Shown here: in pieces, positions 37,358 through 45,843 of the stretch
How the letters are laid out: every line of letters starts with the position of its first letter
Numbering within the stretch: the stretch's first letter is position 1
Source of the DNA: Parvibaculum sp.
Lineage (GTDB): Bacteria; Pseudomonadota; Alphaproteobacteria; Parvibaculales; Parvibaculaceae
Direction: 5' to 3'
Length of the DNA stretch: 64,000 nucleotides
NCBI GenBank assembly: GCA_002694985.1
Contig: NZNS01000005.1
Span: forward strand, 248,001 to 312,000
Translations under genes and position numbers: made by a program
The notes under the pieces: generated by a model
Databases searched by the model: none
What the model was told of the DNA's origin: nothing
Seen by the model: only the letters and a program-made list of their open reading frames with translations

Positions 37358-37774
37358 ATGGATATGACCGACACCCGCATCTACGAAGCCACCGAGCCTG
37401 CCCACCGTCCGGCGCTCACCTCCATATTGCGTGGTTTCGGCGGTCATTGTCCGGCTTGCGGTCGCGGCAACATGTTCCGCAAATTCCTGAAAATCGCGGA
37501 CAATTGCCCGGATTGCGGCGAGGATCTGCACCACCATCAGGCGGATGATGCTCCCCCCTATTTCACGATCATGGTTGTGGGCCACATCATTGTCCCGATG
37601 ATGCTCTGGCTCGAAGTCGAATATCTTCCGCCGCTCTGGGTTCATGCCACAATCTGGCCGGCCCTCACGCTGCTGCTCTCGCTCTGGTTCCTGCCCCGCA
37701 TCAAGGGTGCAGTCGTCGGCTGGCAATGGGCGCTCAGGATGCACGGCTTCGACGGCAACTCACACGAAGACTGA
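37358..37774 (+). CDS. DUF983 membrane protein with zinc-ribbon motif
   Basis: This 138-residue protein has two CxxC pairs (HCPACGRGNMF and NCPDCGEDL) in its soluble N-terminal part. Two membrane segments follow (PPYFTIMVVGHIIVPMMLWL and the TIWPALTLLLSLWFLPRIKG region). This is the full DUF983 layout, a family found widely in alphaproteobacteria, often near topA-rnr. The HHHQADDAPPYFT motif before the first membrane helix is conserved in the family. Function is unknown; a metal- or haem-related role has been suggested by the cysteines only. Confidence 0.88.
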   Translation: MDMTDTRIYEATEPAHRPALTSILRGFGGHCPACGRGNMFRKFLKIADNCPDCGEDLHHHQADDAPPYFTIMVVGHIIVPMMLWLEVEYLPPLWVHATIWPALTLLLSLWFLPRIKGAVVGWQWALRMHGFDGNSHED

Positions 37775-37873
37775 CGTTGCGTCATCTGTACCTTCTCCCT
37801 GCCGCTGGACTTTGTATCGTGTGAGCGGGCATCCTGTCCCCAACACGCTATTGCAGAAACAGGGACGCAGATC

Positions 37874-38641
37874 ATGGCGGAGGAACAACGGGCGATCTTC
37901 GACCCGAAGAAATCGCGTGAGCAGGAATATCGCGAAGCCACGCAAGGCAAGGCCGTACGTCCGCGCGATGCATCGACCCTCATCATTGTCCGCCGCGATG
38001 CCGCGCAGCCGCAGGTTCTCATGGGCCAGCGTCACGCGGATCATAAATTCATGCCGAACAAGTTTGTCTTTCCCGGTGGCCGGGTCGACCGCGCAGACAG
38101 CCGCGTGAAGCCCGCGCAGGAGCTTCGCGAACCCGTCGCCCGCCGCCTTCTTGTGCGCATGCGCGGCAAGCCCTCCGAGCTTCGCGCTCGTGCGCTCGCC
38201 ATGGCCGCCATCCGCGAAACCTTCGAGGAAACCGGCCTCATTCTCGGTAAGCCGATCACCGCGCTCCAGAAGAGCAAGCATCCCGACTGGAACGAATACT
38301 TCGCGCAAGGTGTCGCGCCCGCGCTCGGCTCGCTCGATTTCGTTGCCCGCGCCATCACCCCGCCCTATCGCACGCGCCGCTTCGATACGCGCTTCTTCAT
38401 CGCCGATGCCGAAGCCATTCAGGGCGATCCCGCCAAGGTCACGGGCTCGGGCGAATTGCAGGGCCTTCACTGGCTGACGCTGGACGATGCGCGCGGGCTC
38501 GACCTGCCAAACATCACCCGCGTCGTGCTGGACGAGATCGGCGAACGTCTCGCGCTCTCCACCGCCGCGCAGCGCCGCCGCGCCGTCCCCTTTGTCCACT
38601 TCAGAAATGGCAACGCGATCCGCGACGCCATTGCGGATTGA
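37874..38641 (+). CDS. Nudix hydrolase family protein 1
   Basis: Nudix enzymes cleave nucleoside diphosphates linked to another moiety. The 255-residue protein has the early FVFPGGRVDRAD and a Nudix box with AAIRETFEETGL, whose Glu residues bind the metal. About 40 residues separate the GG from the RE-box, longer than the classical G-x5-E, as in the NUDT19-like/CoA-type group. The protein ends with a lengthy helical part. The paralogue at 38646 begins 4 bp after its stop, and the two share LDFVARAITP. The substrate is unknown. Confidence 0.85.
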   Translation: MAEEQRAIFDPKKSREQEYREATQGKAVRPRDASTLIIVRRDAAQPQVLMGQRHADHKFMPNKFVFPGGRVDRADSRVKPAQELREPVARRLLVRMRGKPSELRARALAMAAIRETFEETGLILGKPITALQKSKHPDWNEYFAQGVAPALGSLDFVARAITPPYRTRRFDTRFFIADAEAIQGDPAKVTGSGELQGLHWLTLDDARGLDLPNITRVVLDEIGERLALSTAAQRRRAVPFVHFRNGNAIRDAIAD

Positions 38642-38645
38642 CGTC

Positions 38646-39320
38646 ATGACCTCTCACGAAACCATCAAGCGCACCATCCGTCCGCGCGACGCCGCCAGCC
38701 TTGTTCTCATCGACACGCAGGAAGATGAACCGCGCATCCTCATGGGGCGGCGTCACTCGCGCATGAAGTTCGTGCCGGATGCTTTTGTCTTTCCCGGCGG
38801 CAAGCTCGATGCTGGCGATATGAGCGTGCGCACGGCAACGGGCTTCGGCCACCAGACCGCGCGCATGATGGAAAACGCCGCCGCGTCGCGCGCGAAAGCA
38901 CAGGCACTTGCCGCCGCCGCCATCCGCGAAACATTCGAGGAGACGGGCCTCATCGTCGCCGCGCCCGGCGATGTCGGCGTCGTCGCTGGCGAAGGCTGGG
39001 AACCGTTCCGTGAGCGTGGCATCGCCCCGCGTCTCGATGTGCTGGATTTCGTTGCGCGCGCCATCACGCCGGCTTCGAGCCCGATCCGCTTTCATGCGCG
39101 CTTCTTCGCCGCCAGTGCCGAAGTCGCATCGGGCGAGGTAAAAGGCAGCGGCGAACTTGAGGACCTCGACTGGTATCCGATTTCGCAAGCATTGAAACTT
39201 CCCGTCATCGACGTGACGGAATTCGTGCTCCATGAAATCTCCCGCCGCCACAAGGGCGAGATCCGCTCCCGAGTCCCGCTCTACTCCTATCGCAACAACA
39301 AGCCTGTCGTGCGGACATAG
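38646..39320 (+). CDS. Nudix hydrolase family protein 2
   Basis: This 224-residue paralogue of the preceding gene has FVFPGGKLDAGD, the Nudix box AAIRETFEETGLIV, LDFVARAITPASSPIRFHARF and a GSGELEDLDWYPI stretch matching GSGELQGLHWLTL in the first copy. The ATG at 38646 lies four bases after the upstream stop, so both are likely translated from one message. A longer frame from 38487 overlaps the neighbour and was rejected. Two diverged copies may act on different nucleotides or CoA derivatives; that is inference. Confidence 0.85.
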   Translation: MTSHETIKRTIRPRDAASLVLIDTQEDEPRILMGRRHSRMKFVPDAFVFPGGKLDAGDMSVRTATGFGHQTARMMENAAASRAKAQALAAAAIRETFEETGLIVAAPGDVGVVAGEGWEPFRERGIAPRLDVLDFVARAITPASSPIRFHARFFAASAEVASGEVKGSGELEDLDWYPISQALKLPVIDVTEFVLHEISRRHKGEIRSRVPLYSYRNNKPVVRT

Positions 39321-39331
39321 AATTATCCATC

Positions 39332-39436
39332 CTCGTCATTACGAGGAGCAAACGGCGAAGCAATCCAGGGGCTGCAAACTCGCAGCGAGCCGCCCTGGAC
39401 CGCCACCGCCGTCTGCAGCGGCATCGCGATGACGGG
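39332..39436. repeat. Dispersed intergenic repeat (cgtcattacgagg type)
   Basis: The block starts with cctcgtcattacgagg and carries gaagcaatccagg, then a matching ccctgga and a closing gatgacggg, so its ends can pair. Words of this kind recur across many proteobacterial genomes. A related element lies at 44702-44826. It occupies the gap between the Nudix and MFS genes. Confidence 0.65.
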
Positions 39437-39576
39437 TTTCGATGTAAAGTCCCGAAAATAAAAGTCTCATCCCGGCGACAAGCCCGGAGGACATCATTGC
39501 TCGGGCCTGGCCCGCCCTACCCAAACCGGCCGAAACGCGCTATCGCCACAGGGCAATAAACGGGAAACAACCCACC

Positions 39577-40758
39577 ATGCACGATGACGCGCCTCTCACA
39601 GCCGCCGAGCGCAGGCGCAGCCTCATCGCTGTCATCGCCTGCATCTCGGTCGTCGGCATGGGGCTGGGTGTCTCCATCCCGCTCCTCGCCTTGCTGATGG
39701 AGCGTCAGGGCGTCCCTGCCTCGATCATCGGCCTCAACACGGCGATGCCGGCGCTTGCCACCTTTCTGCTGACGCCCTTCATCCCGGCACTTCTTCGTCG
39801 CATTCCCGCGATCCCCTTCCTTCTCGCCTGCATTCTCCTGTCGGCCATCGCGATGCCGGCCTACTATCTTTTCCCCAATGTCTGGATCTGGTTTCCGATC
39901 CGCTTCGCCAACGGCCTCGCGCTCACCGGCCTTTTCGTCGTCAGTGAATTCTGGGTGAACACGCTGGCCGACGAGAAAAATCGCGGCCGCCTCATCGGCA
40001 TCTACGGCACGGTACTTTCCTGCGGTTTCGCGTCCGGCCCTGTTCTGCTCTTCCTTGTCGGCACACAGGGTCTGCTGCCCTTCGCCACCATCGGTGCATT
40101 GATTCTCGTCGCAGGCGTGCCACTCGTCCTTTTCGGGCGTGGCCTCGCGCCCCGCGTCACCGAACGCCCGAGCAAGAGCTTTCTGAGCTTCCTCGTCGTG
40201 GCCCCCGCCGCCACGCTTGCGGGTCTCGTCTACGGCGCCACTGAAACCAACATCTTCAACCTGCTGCCCGTTTATGGCGTTCGTACCGGCATGACCGAGC
40301 AGTCCGCCGCCTTCGTGCTGTCCATCTTCGCGGCGGGCAACATCCTCTGCCAGATCCCGATCGGCATCTGGGCCGACCGCACCGACCGCCGTCTGGTTCT
40401 GCTGGTCTGCGCCCTTGTCGGTATTATCGGCGCTTCGGCGATCCCGCTGGTCGCCTACAACCTCTGGCTCTTTGCACCCACGCTCTTCATTTTCGGTGGC
40501 GTCGTCGTCGGCCTCTACACCGTCGGGCTGACGCTTCTCGGCCAGCGCTTCAAGGGTGCGGATCTCGCCTCGGCCAACGCCGCCTTTGTGCTGATGTATT
40601 CGACCGGCGCACTCATCGGCCCGCCCCTGGCCGGTATCGGCATGGACCTGTGGGATCCGCATGGCCTGATCGTCGTCATGGCGGGCCTGTGCGCGCTCTA
40701 TGTCGCCGTCGCGGGCTGGCGCTATTTTAGCGTCCCGCGCGTTCCCCCGGCACCTTGA
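39577..40758 (+). CDS. MFS transporter
   Basis: This 393-residue inner-membrane protein has twelve hydrophobic segments in two halves. The first half has the NTLADEKNRGRLIGIYG loop. The second half has the WADRTDRRLVLLVCA loop, the typical MFS motif A position (G-x-x-x-D-R-x-x-R-R). The segment FVVSEFWVN is typical of the YcaD/YfkF-like branch. The substrate is not evident; drug or metabolite export is possible. It has its own gap on both sides, with the dispersed repeat upstream and rpmG downstream. Confidence 0.88.
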   Translation: MHDDAPLTAAERRRSLIAVIACISVVGMGLGVSIPLLALLMERQGVPASIIGLNTAMPALATFLLTPFIPALLRRIPAIPFLLACILLSAIAMPAYYLFPNVWIWFPIRFANGLALTGLFVVSEFWVNTLADEKNRGRLIGIYGTVLSCGFASGPVLLFLVGTQGLLPFATIGALILVAGVPLVLFGRGLAPRVTERPSKSFLSFLVVAPAATLAGLVYGATETNIFNLLPVYGVRTGMTEQSAAFVLSIFAAGNILCQIPIGIWADRTDRRLVLLVCALVGIIGASAIPLVAYNLWLFAPTLFIFGGVVVGLYTVGLTLLGQRFKGADLASANAAFVLMYSTGALIGPPLAGIGMDLWDPHGLIVVMAGLCALYVAVAGWRYFSVPRVPPAP

Positions 40759-40805
40759 GAAACCCGGTATTTTCCTTTGTTTTGCCGGGTAATCCGGGCT
40801 TCCGC

Positions 40806-40833
40806 TTGACTTCCGCCGCCGCCTGAGTAGCCT
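40806..40833 (+). promoter_or_regulatory. Candidate promoter of rpmG
   Basis: TTGACT at 40806-40811 and TAGCCT at 40828-40833 are 16 bp apart and lie about 90 bp before the rpmG start. The match to the housekeeping consensus is moderate. Confidence 0.35.
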
Positions 40834-40925
40834 GCGCGCAATTCCGCATATTCCCGGCTTCGGGCTGGATTGCGCAACTATGGCCTCGCGGGCACGCCGC
40901 CCGCGCAACGCAAGGATTTCGCGAG

Positions 40926-41093
40926 ATGGCGAAGCCAGCTTCAATCAAGATCAAGCTCGAAAGCACAGCGGGCACCGGCTACTTCTACGTCACGAAGAAG
41001 AACAGCCGCACCATGACCGAAAAGATGGTCATCAAGAAATACGATCCTGTCGCTCGCAAGCATGTCGAGTTCAAGGAAACCAAGATCAAGTGA
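40926..41093 (+). CDS. rpmG: 50S ribosomal protein L33
   Basis: This 55-residue protein reads [20 protein letters not shown], then [20 protein letters not shown] and [13 protein letters not shown]. That is a complete L33 of the cysteine-free proteobacterial type. It is a component of the large ribosomal subunit near the E site. The ATG at 40926 follows a purine-rich GCGAG. A strong terminator lies 36 bp after the stop, so it is a single-gene unit. Confidence 0.97.
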   Translation: MAKPASIKIKLESTAGTGYFYVTKKNSRTMTEKMVIKKYDPVARKHVEFKETKIK

Positions 41094-41128
41094 TTTGGTG
41101 GTGGGCCCGCGCCCGCTTCCGAAACGAA

Positions 41129-41166
41129 AAAGAGCCGGTTCCAAAAGGAACCGGCTCTTTCCGTTT
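41129..41166 (+). terminator. Rho-independent terminator of rpmG
   Basis: A perfect 14-bp stem (41129-41142 with 41147-41160) and an AAAA loop are followed by a short T/C-rich tract. It lies 36 bp after the rpmG stop. The stem's A-rich 5' side would also give U residues on the other strand, so it may work both ways. Confidence 0.88.
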
Positions 41167-41539
41167 GAAGGTGGCCGACCGGGAGATCGCGGCTTATCAG
41201 AGGAGGCCACTCCATGAACCACGCCCGGCCGGCCGTGCCTCGCGGACCCAGGAGATGCGGCGGACCTGAGCGCCCCACGAGGACACATATCGCTGCCCGG
41301 AACTTCCCGACTCACCCCCCAGCAAGAGCGGGAAAGACGCTGGCAGCGAAACGATAATTGTCGTTGAAACTAGCACGCCATACTGTGCCAATAAAGCACA
41401 GAGCGTGTCTTGACGGACCTCTTCGCGCTTTCAACTTCGTTAACCGTGAATTTTTAAGGTTAACAAATGCAGGCGCGCACGAAGTCTCGAAAAAGACTTT
41501 TCGAATTCTGTATGTCTTGTCTGAAGTAAAAACGAGGAC
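41167..41539. other. Gene-free region between rpmG terminator and pleD
   Basis: About 370 bp contain no convincing ORF. A GC-rich stretch with palindromic parts (cccggccggccg) lies near 41223-41240. Several TTAA words occur near 41440-41465, but not at CtrA spacing, and they lie downstream of pleD. Confidence 0.4.
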
Positions 41540-42910
41540 TTACGCCGCCTCGGCGACCACGCGGTTTCGCCCGTCCCGCTTGGCACGATAGAGCCCCTGG
41601 TCGGCGCGTTCGAGGAGCTTCCCCGCATCGTCCGCCGGTCCCTGGGTCACGGCAATGCCGATGCTGACCGTCACATCGATCGTCCGGCCCTCTTCGTCGA
41701 GCGTAAAGGGCTTCATCGCCACGTTCTGCCGGAGCCGTTCGGCCACCGACACGGCATAGTCGACATCCGTGTCGGGCATCACGACCACGAATTCCTCGCC
41801 GCCGAGCCGGCAGGTCAGATCGACATTGCGCACATTGCTCGAAATCCGCTTCGCGAATTCCTTGAGCACCATGTCGCCTGCCCCATGACCATAGGTGTCG
41901 TTGACCAACTTGAAGTAATCGATATCGAAGATCAGCAGCGCAACCGACTTGCCCGTATTCGCCGCCTCGTCGACCAGCGTCGCAAGATGGCCTTCCATGT
42001 AGCGGCGGTTATAGAGCCCTGTCAGCCCGTCCGTGATCGCAAGCTCCAGCCCCTGCTGGAACTTGTCGCGCAGATAATCCTGATAGCGTTTGCGGCGAAG
42101 CTGGCTGCGCGCCCGCGCCACGAGTTCGTTCCGCTCCACCGGTCGCACGAGATAATCGTTCACGCCCATGTCGAGCGCGCGCACAAGCCGCGGCGTGTCG
42201 CCCTCTTCCACGATGGCGAGGATCGGCGTCTGCCGTGTCGCCTCCAGCGAGCGGAGCTGCGAACAAAGCCGCAGCCCGTCATATTCCTGAAGCGTCAGGC
42301 TGATGATGTGCAGATCGAAATCGCCTGTCGAGGCAAGCTGTATGAGTTCTTCCTGGCTTTCGGCAACGGTGACATTGTGCTCGCTGGCCAGCGTCTCCGT
42401 GATGCGCTTCAGCGAGGTCGGCCTGTCGTCGATAACGGCGATCCGGCCCGGCTCCGACATCAGAAAGCTGTCGCCAGTGGCCGAAAGTGCGCCGATGCGC
42501 TGCCCCGTCGCCTCGCGCATGCGAAGCTCGTCCGTCACCATCTTCAGGCGCACAAGGCTGCGCACGCGCGCAAACAGCGCGAGATCGTTGAGCGGCTTGG
42601 TGAGAAAATCGTCGGCGCCCGCCTCAAGGCCCTGCACACGGTCCTTCGGCTGGTCGAGCGCGGTCACCATGACGACGGGAATATGTTCCGTCTCCGGCAT
42701 CGCCTTCAGGCGGCGGCAGACCTCGAACCCGTCCATGCCCGGCATCATCACGTCGAGCAGAATAATGTCCGGCAGCTGCTCCTTCGCGGCATCCAGCGCT
42801 TCCTGCCCCGAGCTCGCCTTGAACACGTCGAAATACTCGGCTGTCAGCTTTGCGTCGAGCAGCTTCAGGTTGGCAGGAACGTCATCGACAATGAGTACGC
42901 GAGCGGTCAC
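41540..42910 (-). CDS. pleD: PleD-type diguanylate cyclase response regulator
   Basis: PleD makes cyclic di-GMP when phosphorylated and drives polar development and surface life in alphaproteobacteria. The 456-residue protein has a first receiver domain (acidic VDDVP, phosphoacceptor in LLDVMMPGMDG), a second adaptor receiver domain (VIDDRPTS, with the DYLVRPVER end), and a C-terminal GGDEF domain with RLGGEEFVVV. The inhibitory I-site RNVD lies five residues before GGEEF, so product feedback is likely. Two ordered receiver domains plus GGEEF is the Caulobacter PleD layout. divK lies 27 bp upstream on the same strand, a conserved pair. Confidence 0.96.
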   Translation of the reverse strand: MTARVLIVDDVPANLKLLDAKLTAEYFDVFKASSGQEALDAAKEQLPDIILLDVMMPGMDGFEVCRRLKAMPETEHIPVVMVTALDQPKDRVQGLEAGADDFLTKPLNDLALFARVRSLVRLKMVTDELRMREATGQRIGALSATGDSFLMSEPGRIAVIDDRPTSLKRITETLASEHNVTVAESQEELIQLASTGDFDLHIISLTLQEYDGLRLCSQLRSLEATRQTPILAIVEEGDTPRLVRALDMGVNDYLVRPVERNELVARARSQLRRKRYQDYLRDKFQQGLELAITDGLTGLYNRRYMEGHLATLVDEAANTGKSVALLIFDIDYFKLVNDTYGHGAGDMVLKEFAKRISSNVRNVDLTCRLGGEEFVVVMPDTDVDYAVSVAERLRQNVAMKPFTLDEEGRTIDVTVSIGIAVTQGPADDAGKLLERADQGLYRAKRDGRNRVVAEAA

Positions 42911-42937
42911 TGGTGCCTCGTGTTTGCCTGGAGGCGC

Positions 42938-43303
42938 TTAACGGAGGAAACGCTGAACCGTTTCGAGGAACTGCGTCACCGAAATCGGCTTGGAGATATA
43001 GGCCTCGCAGCCGCCCTCGCGGATCTTCTCCTCGTCGCCCTTCATCGCGAAGGCGGTCACGGCGACAACGGGAATGGCGCGCAGATTATCGTCCTCCTTG
43101 ATCCACTTCGTGACTTCGAGCCCGGAAACTTCCGGCAACTGGATGTCCATGAGGATCAGGTCCGGGCGGTTCGTGCGCGCGATTTCAAGCGCCTCGATCC
43201 CGTCTCGGGTCTGCAGCGTTTCGTAACCATGCGCATCCAGAAGATCGTGGAAGAGCTTCATGTTGAGCTCGTTGTCTTCGACGATCAGGACCTTCTTAGA
43301 CAT
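42938..43303 (-). CDS. divK: Single-domain cell-cycle response regulator DivK
   Basis: DivK is phosphorylated by DivJ and PleC and controls CtrA activity and asymmetric division. The protein of about 121 residues is one receiver domain: [20 protein letters not shown], phosphoacceptor Asp in [13 protein letters not shown], switch Thr in [14 protein letters not shown], and Lys in YISKPISV. It is almost the textbook DivK sequence. ATG 43303 was preferred over 43312 for ribosome binding site spacing (GGAG lies only two bases before the outer ATG), but the choice is weak. It is followed by pleD in what is likely one operon. Confidence 0.95.
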   Translation of the reverse strand: MSKKVLIVEDNELNMKLFHDLLDAHGYETLQTRDGIEALEIARTNRPDLILMDIQLPEVSGLEVTKWIKEDDNLRAIPVVAVTAFAMKGDEEKIREGGCEAYISKPISVTQFLETVQRFLR

Positions 43304-43394
43304 TGCGTCCATAGCTCCAGAACTCCACCTGTGCCGGGCGGCCTGCTGCCCGATTTGCCTGTTCCCGGCTGGGAACGGCGACTCTGCTTCTATG

Positions 43395-43432
43395 GGTCAT
43401 ATGACCCGAATATCCTTAACTAAGTCTTTAAT
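43395..43432. promoter_or_regulatory. Palindrome and TTAA pair upstream of divK
   Basis: GGGTCATATGACCC at 43395-43408 is a perfect 14-bp palindrome. TTAA at 43417-43420 and 43429-43432 are 8 bp apart, one more than the CtrA consensus spacing. The region lies between the divergent divK and DUF3572 genes, so it may control either. Confidence 0.4.
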
Positions 43433-43545
43433 CCCCGGGGCTCGAAGCCGCCGCTTTCCGGGGGTTTTTCATTTAAAACCCGCTATGATTAACTTTGCGT
43501 GTTCACGCTGCCTTCTTCTGGCCCAAAGCCCGGGAAAATCCTGCC

Positions 43546-43824
43546 ATGACGAGAGACGAGGCCGAATTGCTGGCCATCCGCGCCCTTGGCCACATCGCCG
43601 CCGATGAAGACCTTCTGGGCGATTTCCTTGCCCTTTCCGGCCTTTCGGTCGATGAATTGCGTTCGCGTGCGGGCGAAGCGGAATTTCTCGGCGCGATTCT
43701 CGATTTTCTGCTCTCCGATGAAGCCCGCCTTCTCGCTTTCTGCGAATCGGAAGAACTGGACCCCCGCCTTCCCGGCCGCGCGCGGGTGGCCCTCCCCGGC
43801 GGCGAACAGGTGGAATGGACATGA
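43546..43824 (+). CDS. DUF3572 family protein
   Basis: This 92-residue, mostly helical cytosolic protein reads MTRDEAELLAIRALGHIAAD, then LLGDFLALSGLSVDELRSRA and FLGAILDFLLSDEARLLAFC. It matches the alphaproteobacterial DUF3572 pattern, which is usually encoded next to divK and pleD. Its function is not known. The ATG at 43546 is the family start; a frame open from 43495 was rejected. It overlaps the next gene by a few bases (ATGA), which suggests coupling. Confidence 0.85.
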   Translation: MTRDEAELLAIRALGHIAADEDLLGDFLALSGLSVDELRSRAGEAEFLGAILDFLLSDEARLLAFCESEELDPRLPGRARVALPGGEQVEWT

Positions 43825-44633
43825 GCGATCAGGAGCGTTTTCAGGGGAAGCCGGTTCACCGTCCGGAAACGCGCCCGGACCAGAAAGACGATCCCGGCGC
43901 CACGGCAAGCGAAGTCTCCGGCCCCCGGCCCGACATGCGCACCGGCGATGCCGCGATGCGCGATCCCCTCGCCGTCGATGCCGCCACCATCCCCCAGATC
44001 GACGCGCTGACGCTCACGCGCGGCCGCCCGCTCATCGTTTCCGATGCCGACGAGGTGCTGCTGCAATTCATGGTCGGGCTCGAGCGTTACCTCGATACGC
44101 AAGACCTCTGGATCGACCTGCGCAGCTTCGCCCTTAGCGGCAACATCAAGCGCAAGGGCACGGACGAGCCCGTGCCGCCCACCGAAATGCCGGCGCTCCT
44201 TGACGCCTTCTTCGCCGCCTCCGCACATGATCTCGATGTCGTGCCCGGCGCGGTCGATGCACTCGCCGCCCTCTCGGAGCGCGCGCAGATTGTCATCCTC
44301 ACCAACGTGCCGATTGAAGCGAAGCCCCGCCGCGAGGCGTCGCTTGCCGCACAGGGCATTCCCTATCCCGTCATCGCCAACAAGGGGCTGAAGGGCGGCG
44401 CCGTCCGCCGCCTGGCCGATATCGTGGAAGCCCCGGTCGTCTTCCTCGACGACATTCCGCACAATCTCTCATCGGTGGCGAAGGCTCACGCGCCCGCACA
44501 CCTGATCCACTTCATCGCCGATCCCCGCCTTGCAAAACTGCTCGGCCCCGCCACGGACAGCCACCTCCACACGACGGACTGGGCCGAAGCGCAAAAGTTC
44601 ATTGAGGACACATTGAGCGCGGACGGCTTCTGA
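43821..44633 (+). CDS. HAD-superfamily-like hydrolase
   Basis: This 270-residue protein has a poorly ordered charged N-terminus and then HAD-like motifs: the phosphoacceptor-type SDADEVLL, motif II VILTNVP, motif III Lys in NKGLKGGAVRRLAD, and motif IV VVFLDDIPHNL. Motif I is D-A-D-E-V, with Val in place of the usual Thr/Val region, so phosphatase activity is plausible but unproved. The ATG at 43821 overlaps the stop of the DUF3572 gene and has AGGTGG seven bases before it. An outer ATG at 43815 is the alternative. The substrate is unknown. Confidence 0.78.
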   Translation: MSDQERFQGKPVHRPETRPDQKDDPGATASEVSGPRPDMRTGDAAMRDPLAVDAATIPQIDALTLTRGRPLIVSDADEVLLQFMVGLERYLDTQDLWIDLRSFALSGNIKRKGTDEPVPPTEMPALLDAFFAASAHDLDVVPGAVDALAALSERAQIVILTNVPIEAKPRREASLAAQGIPYPVIANKGLKGGAVRRLADIVEAPVVFLDDIPHNLSSVAKAHAPAHLIHFIADPRLAKLLGPATDSHLHTTDWAEAQKFIEDTLSADGF

Positions 44634-44701
44634 TCCTTTCTACCCTCATGGCAGGCGAAGCGAAGCAATCCAGGGGCAGCAAGTCACATATATAAAAAAC
44701 A

Positions 44702-44826
44702 CGTCATTGCAGGGCTTGACCCGGCAATCCAGAAGCCGCCGATAGGCGGCGTCTCTTTTCGCAAGAACTTGCCCGCAACCGCTTAATTGGTTTGCCCTGG
44801 ATGCCCGGGGCAAGCCCGGGCATGAC
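44702..44826. repeat. Inverted-end dispersed repeat (REP/MITE-like)
   Basis: The element begins cgtcattgcagggcttgacc and ends with an imperfect inverse, gggcaagcccgggcatgac. A small perfect hairpin (gccgcc-gata-ggcggc) lies inside. A fragment with gaagcaatccagg precedes it at 44650-44675. It shares words with 39332-39436. The whole 304-bp gap 44634-44937 holds no gene. Confidence 0.65.
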
Positions 44827-44937
44827 ATTCTTGTTTGAGGCAAGGGAAAGCATCCCTTCTGCGTCTCTGCGCCTCTGCGCGGAAAACCTTCCTCCCTTCA
44901 AACCTGATATTCTCCGCACGAAAAAAGGATAGTCGGA

Positions 44938-45839
44938 ATGCGCATCGGCATAGACCTCGGCGGCACAAAGATTGAAGCCATCGCCCTCGACAAAGGCGGC
45001 AATGAGCGCGCGCGCAAGCGCGTGGCCTCTCCGCGCGGCGACTATGCCGCCACCATCGCCGCCATTCGCGATCTCGTTGCCGCCCTCGAAGCCGAAACCG
45101 GAGAGCAAGGTACTGTCGGCATCGGTATGCCGGGCGCAATCTCGCCCGCCACCGGCCTCGTGAAAAACGCGAACAGCACCTGGCTCATCGGCCATCCCTT
45201 CGGAAAAGATCTCGAAGCCGCACTCGGGCGCGAGGTCCGCCTCGCAAACGATGCCGATTGTTTCGCCCTCTCCGAAGCAACCGATGGCGCGGCGGCGGGC
45301 GCAGCCTCCGTCTTCGGCGTCATCCTCGGCACGGGCGTCGGCGGCGGCATCACCGTCAACGGCGCGCTCCTCACCGGGCCCAACGCCATTGCCGGCGAAT
45401 GGGGGCATAATTCGCTCCCCTTCGTCCTCCTGACGAGATGCCGGGCCCGGAATGCTATTGCGGCAAGAAGGGCTGCATCGAAACCTGGCTTTCGGGTCCG
45501 GGCTTCGCTGCGGATTATATGCTCGACACGCGCGAGGCCCTTTCGCCGGAGGCCATCGTCGCGGCGGCAGAAGGCGGTAACCGTCCCGCCCGCCTCGCGC
45601 TCCGGCGCTATGCGGACCGCCTCGCCCGAGCGCTGGCACATGTCATCAATATTCTCGATCCCCATGCCATCGTGCTCGGCGGCGGCATGTCGAACATCGC
45701 CGCTCTCTACGATGAAGTGCCCTCCCGCTGGGGCGCTTACGTCTTTTCCGACAGCGTCTCGACGCCGCTCCTGCGCCACGCCCACGGAGACGCAAGCGGT
45801 GTACGCGGCGCGGCCTGGCTCTGGCCCGAGGCAGGCTGA
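44938..45839 (+). pseudogene. ROK-family sugar kinase interrupted by a one-base frameshift
   Basis: The first part (44938 to about 45435) reads [20 protein letters not shown], then [14 protein letters not shown] and [10 protein letters not shown], a normal ROK N-terminal half with the phosphate loop and the catalytic GEWGH region. The rest continues in another frame from about 45430: [20 protein letters not shown], which holds the ROK zinc site, then VLGGGMSNI and the family end. A single base missing near 45430-45437 (around cctgacgagatg) explains it. Joined, the protein would be about 300 residues, like fructokinase/glucokinase. The gene is either a recent pseudogene or the base call is wrong; no slippery site is obvious. 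Confidence 0.85.
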
Positions 45840-45843
45840 GCCT

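Noticed and set aside
39517..40944. 475-codon minus-strand ORF opposite the MFS transporter
   Set aside because: A highly charged, Gly/Asp/Glu/Arg-rich product opposite a hydrophobic gene is the expected antisense pattern.
41440..41470. Cluster of TTAA words as a CtrA site
   Set aside because: Spacing is not seven bases, and the cluster is downstream of pleD rather than in a promoter.
41885..43423. 512-codon plus-strand ORF opposite pleD and divK
   Set aside because: It is antisense to two textbook response regulators and has no domain of its own.
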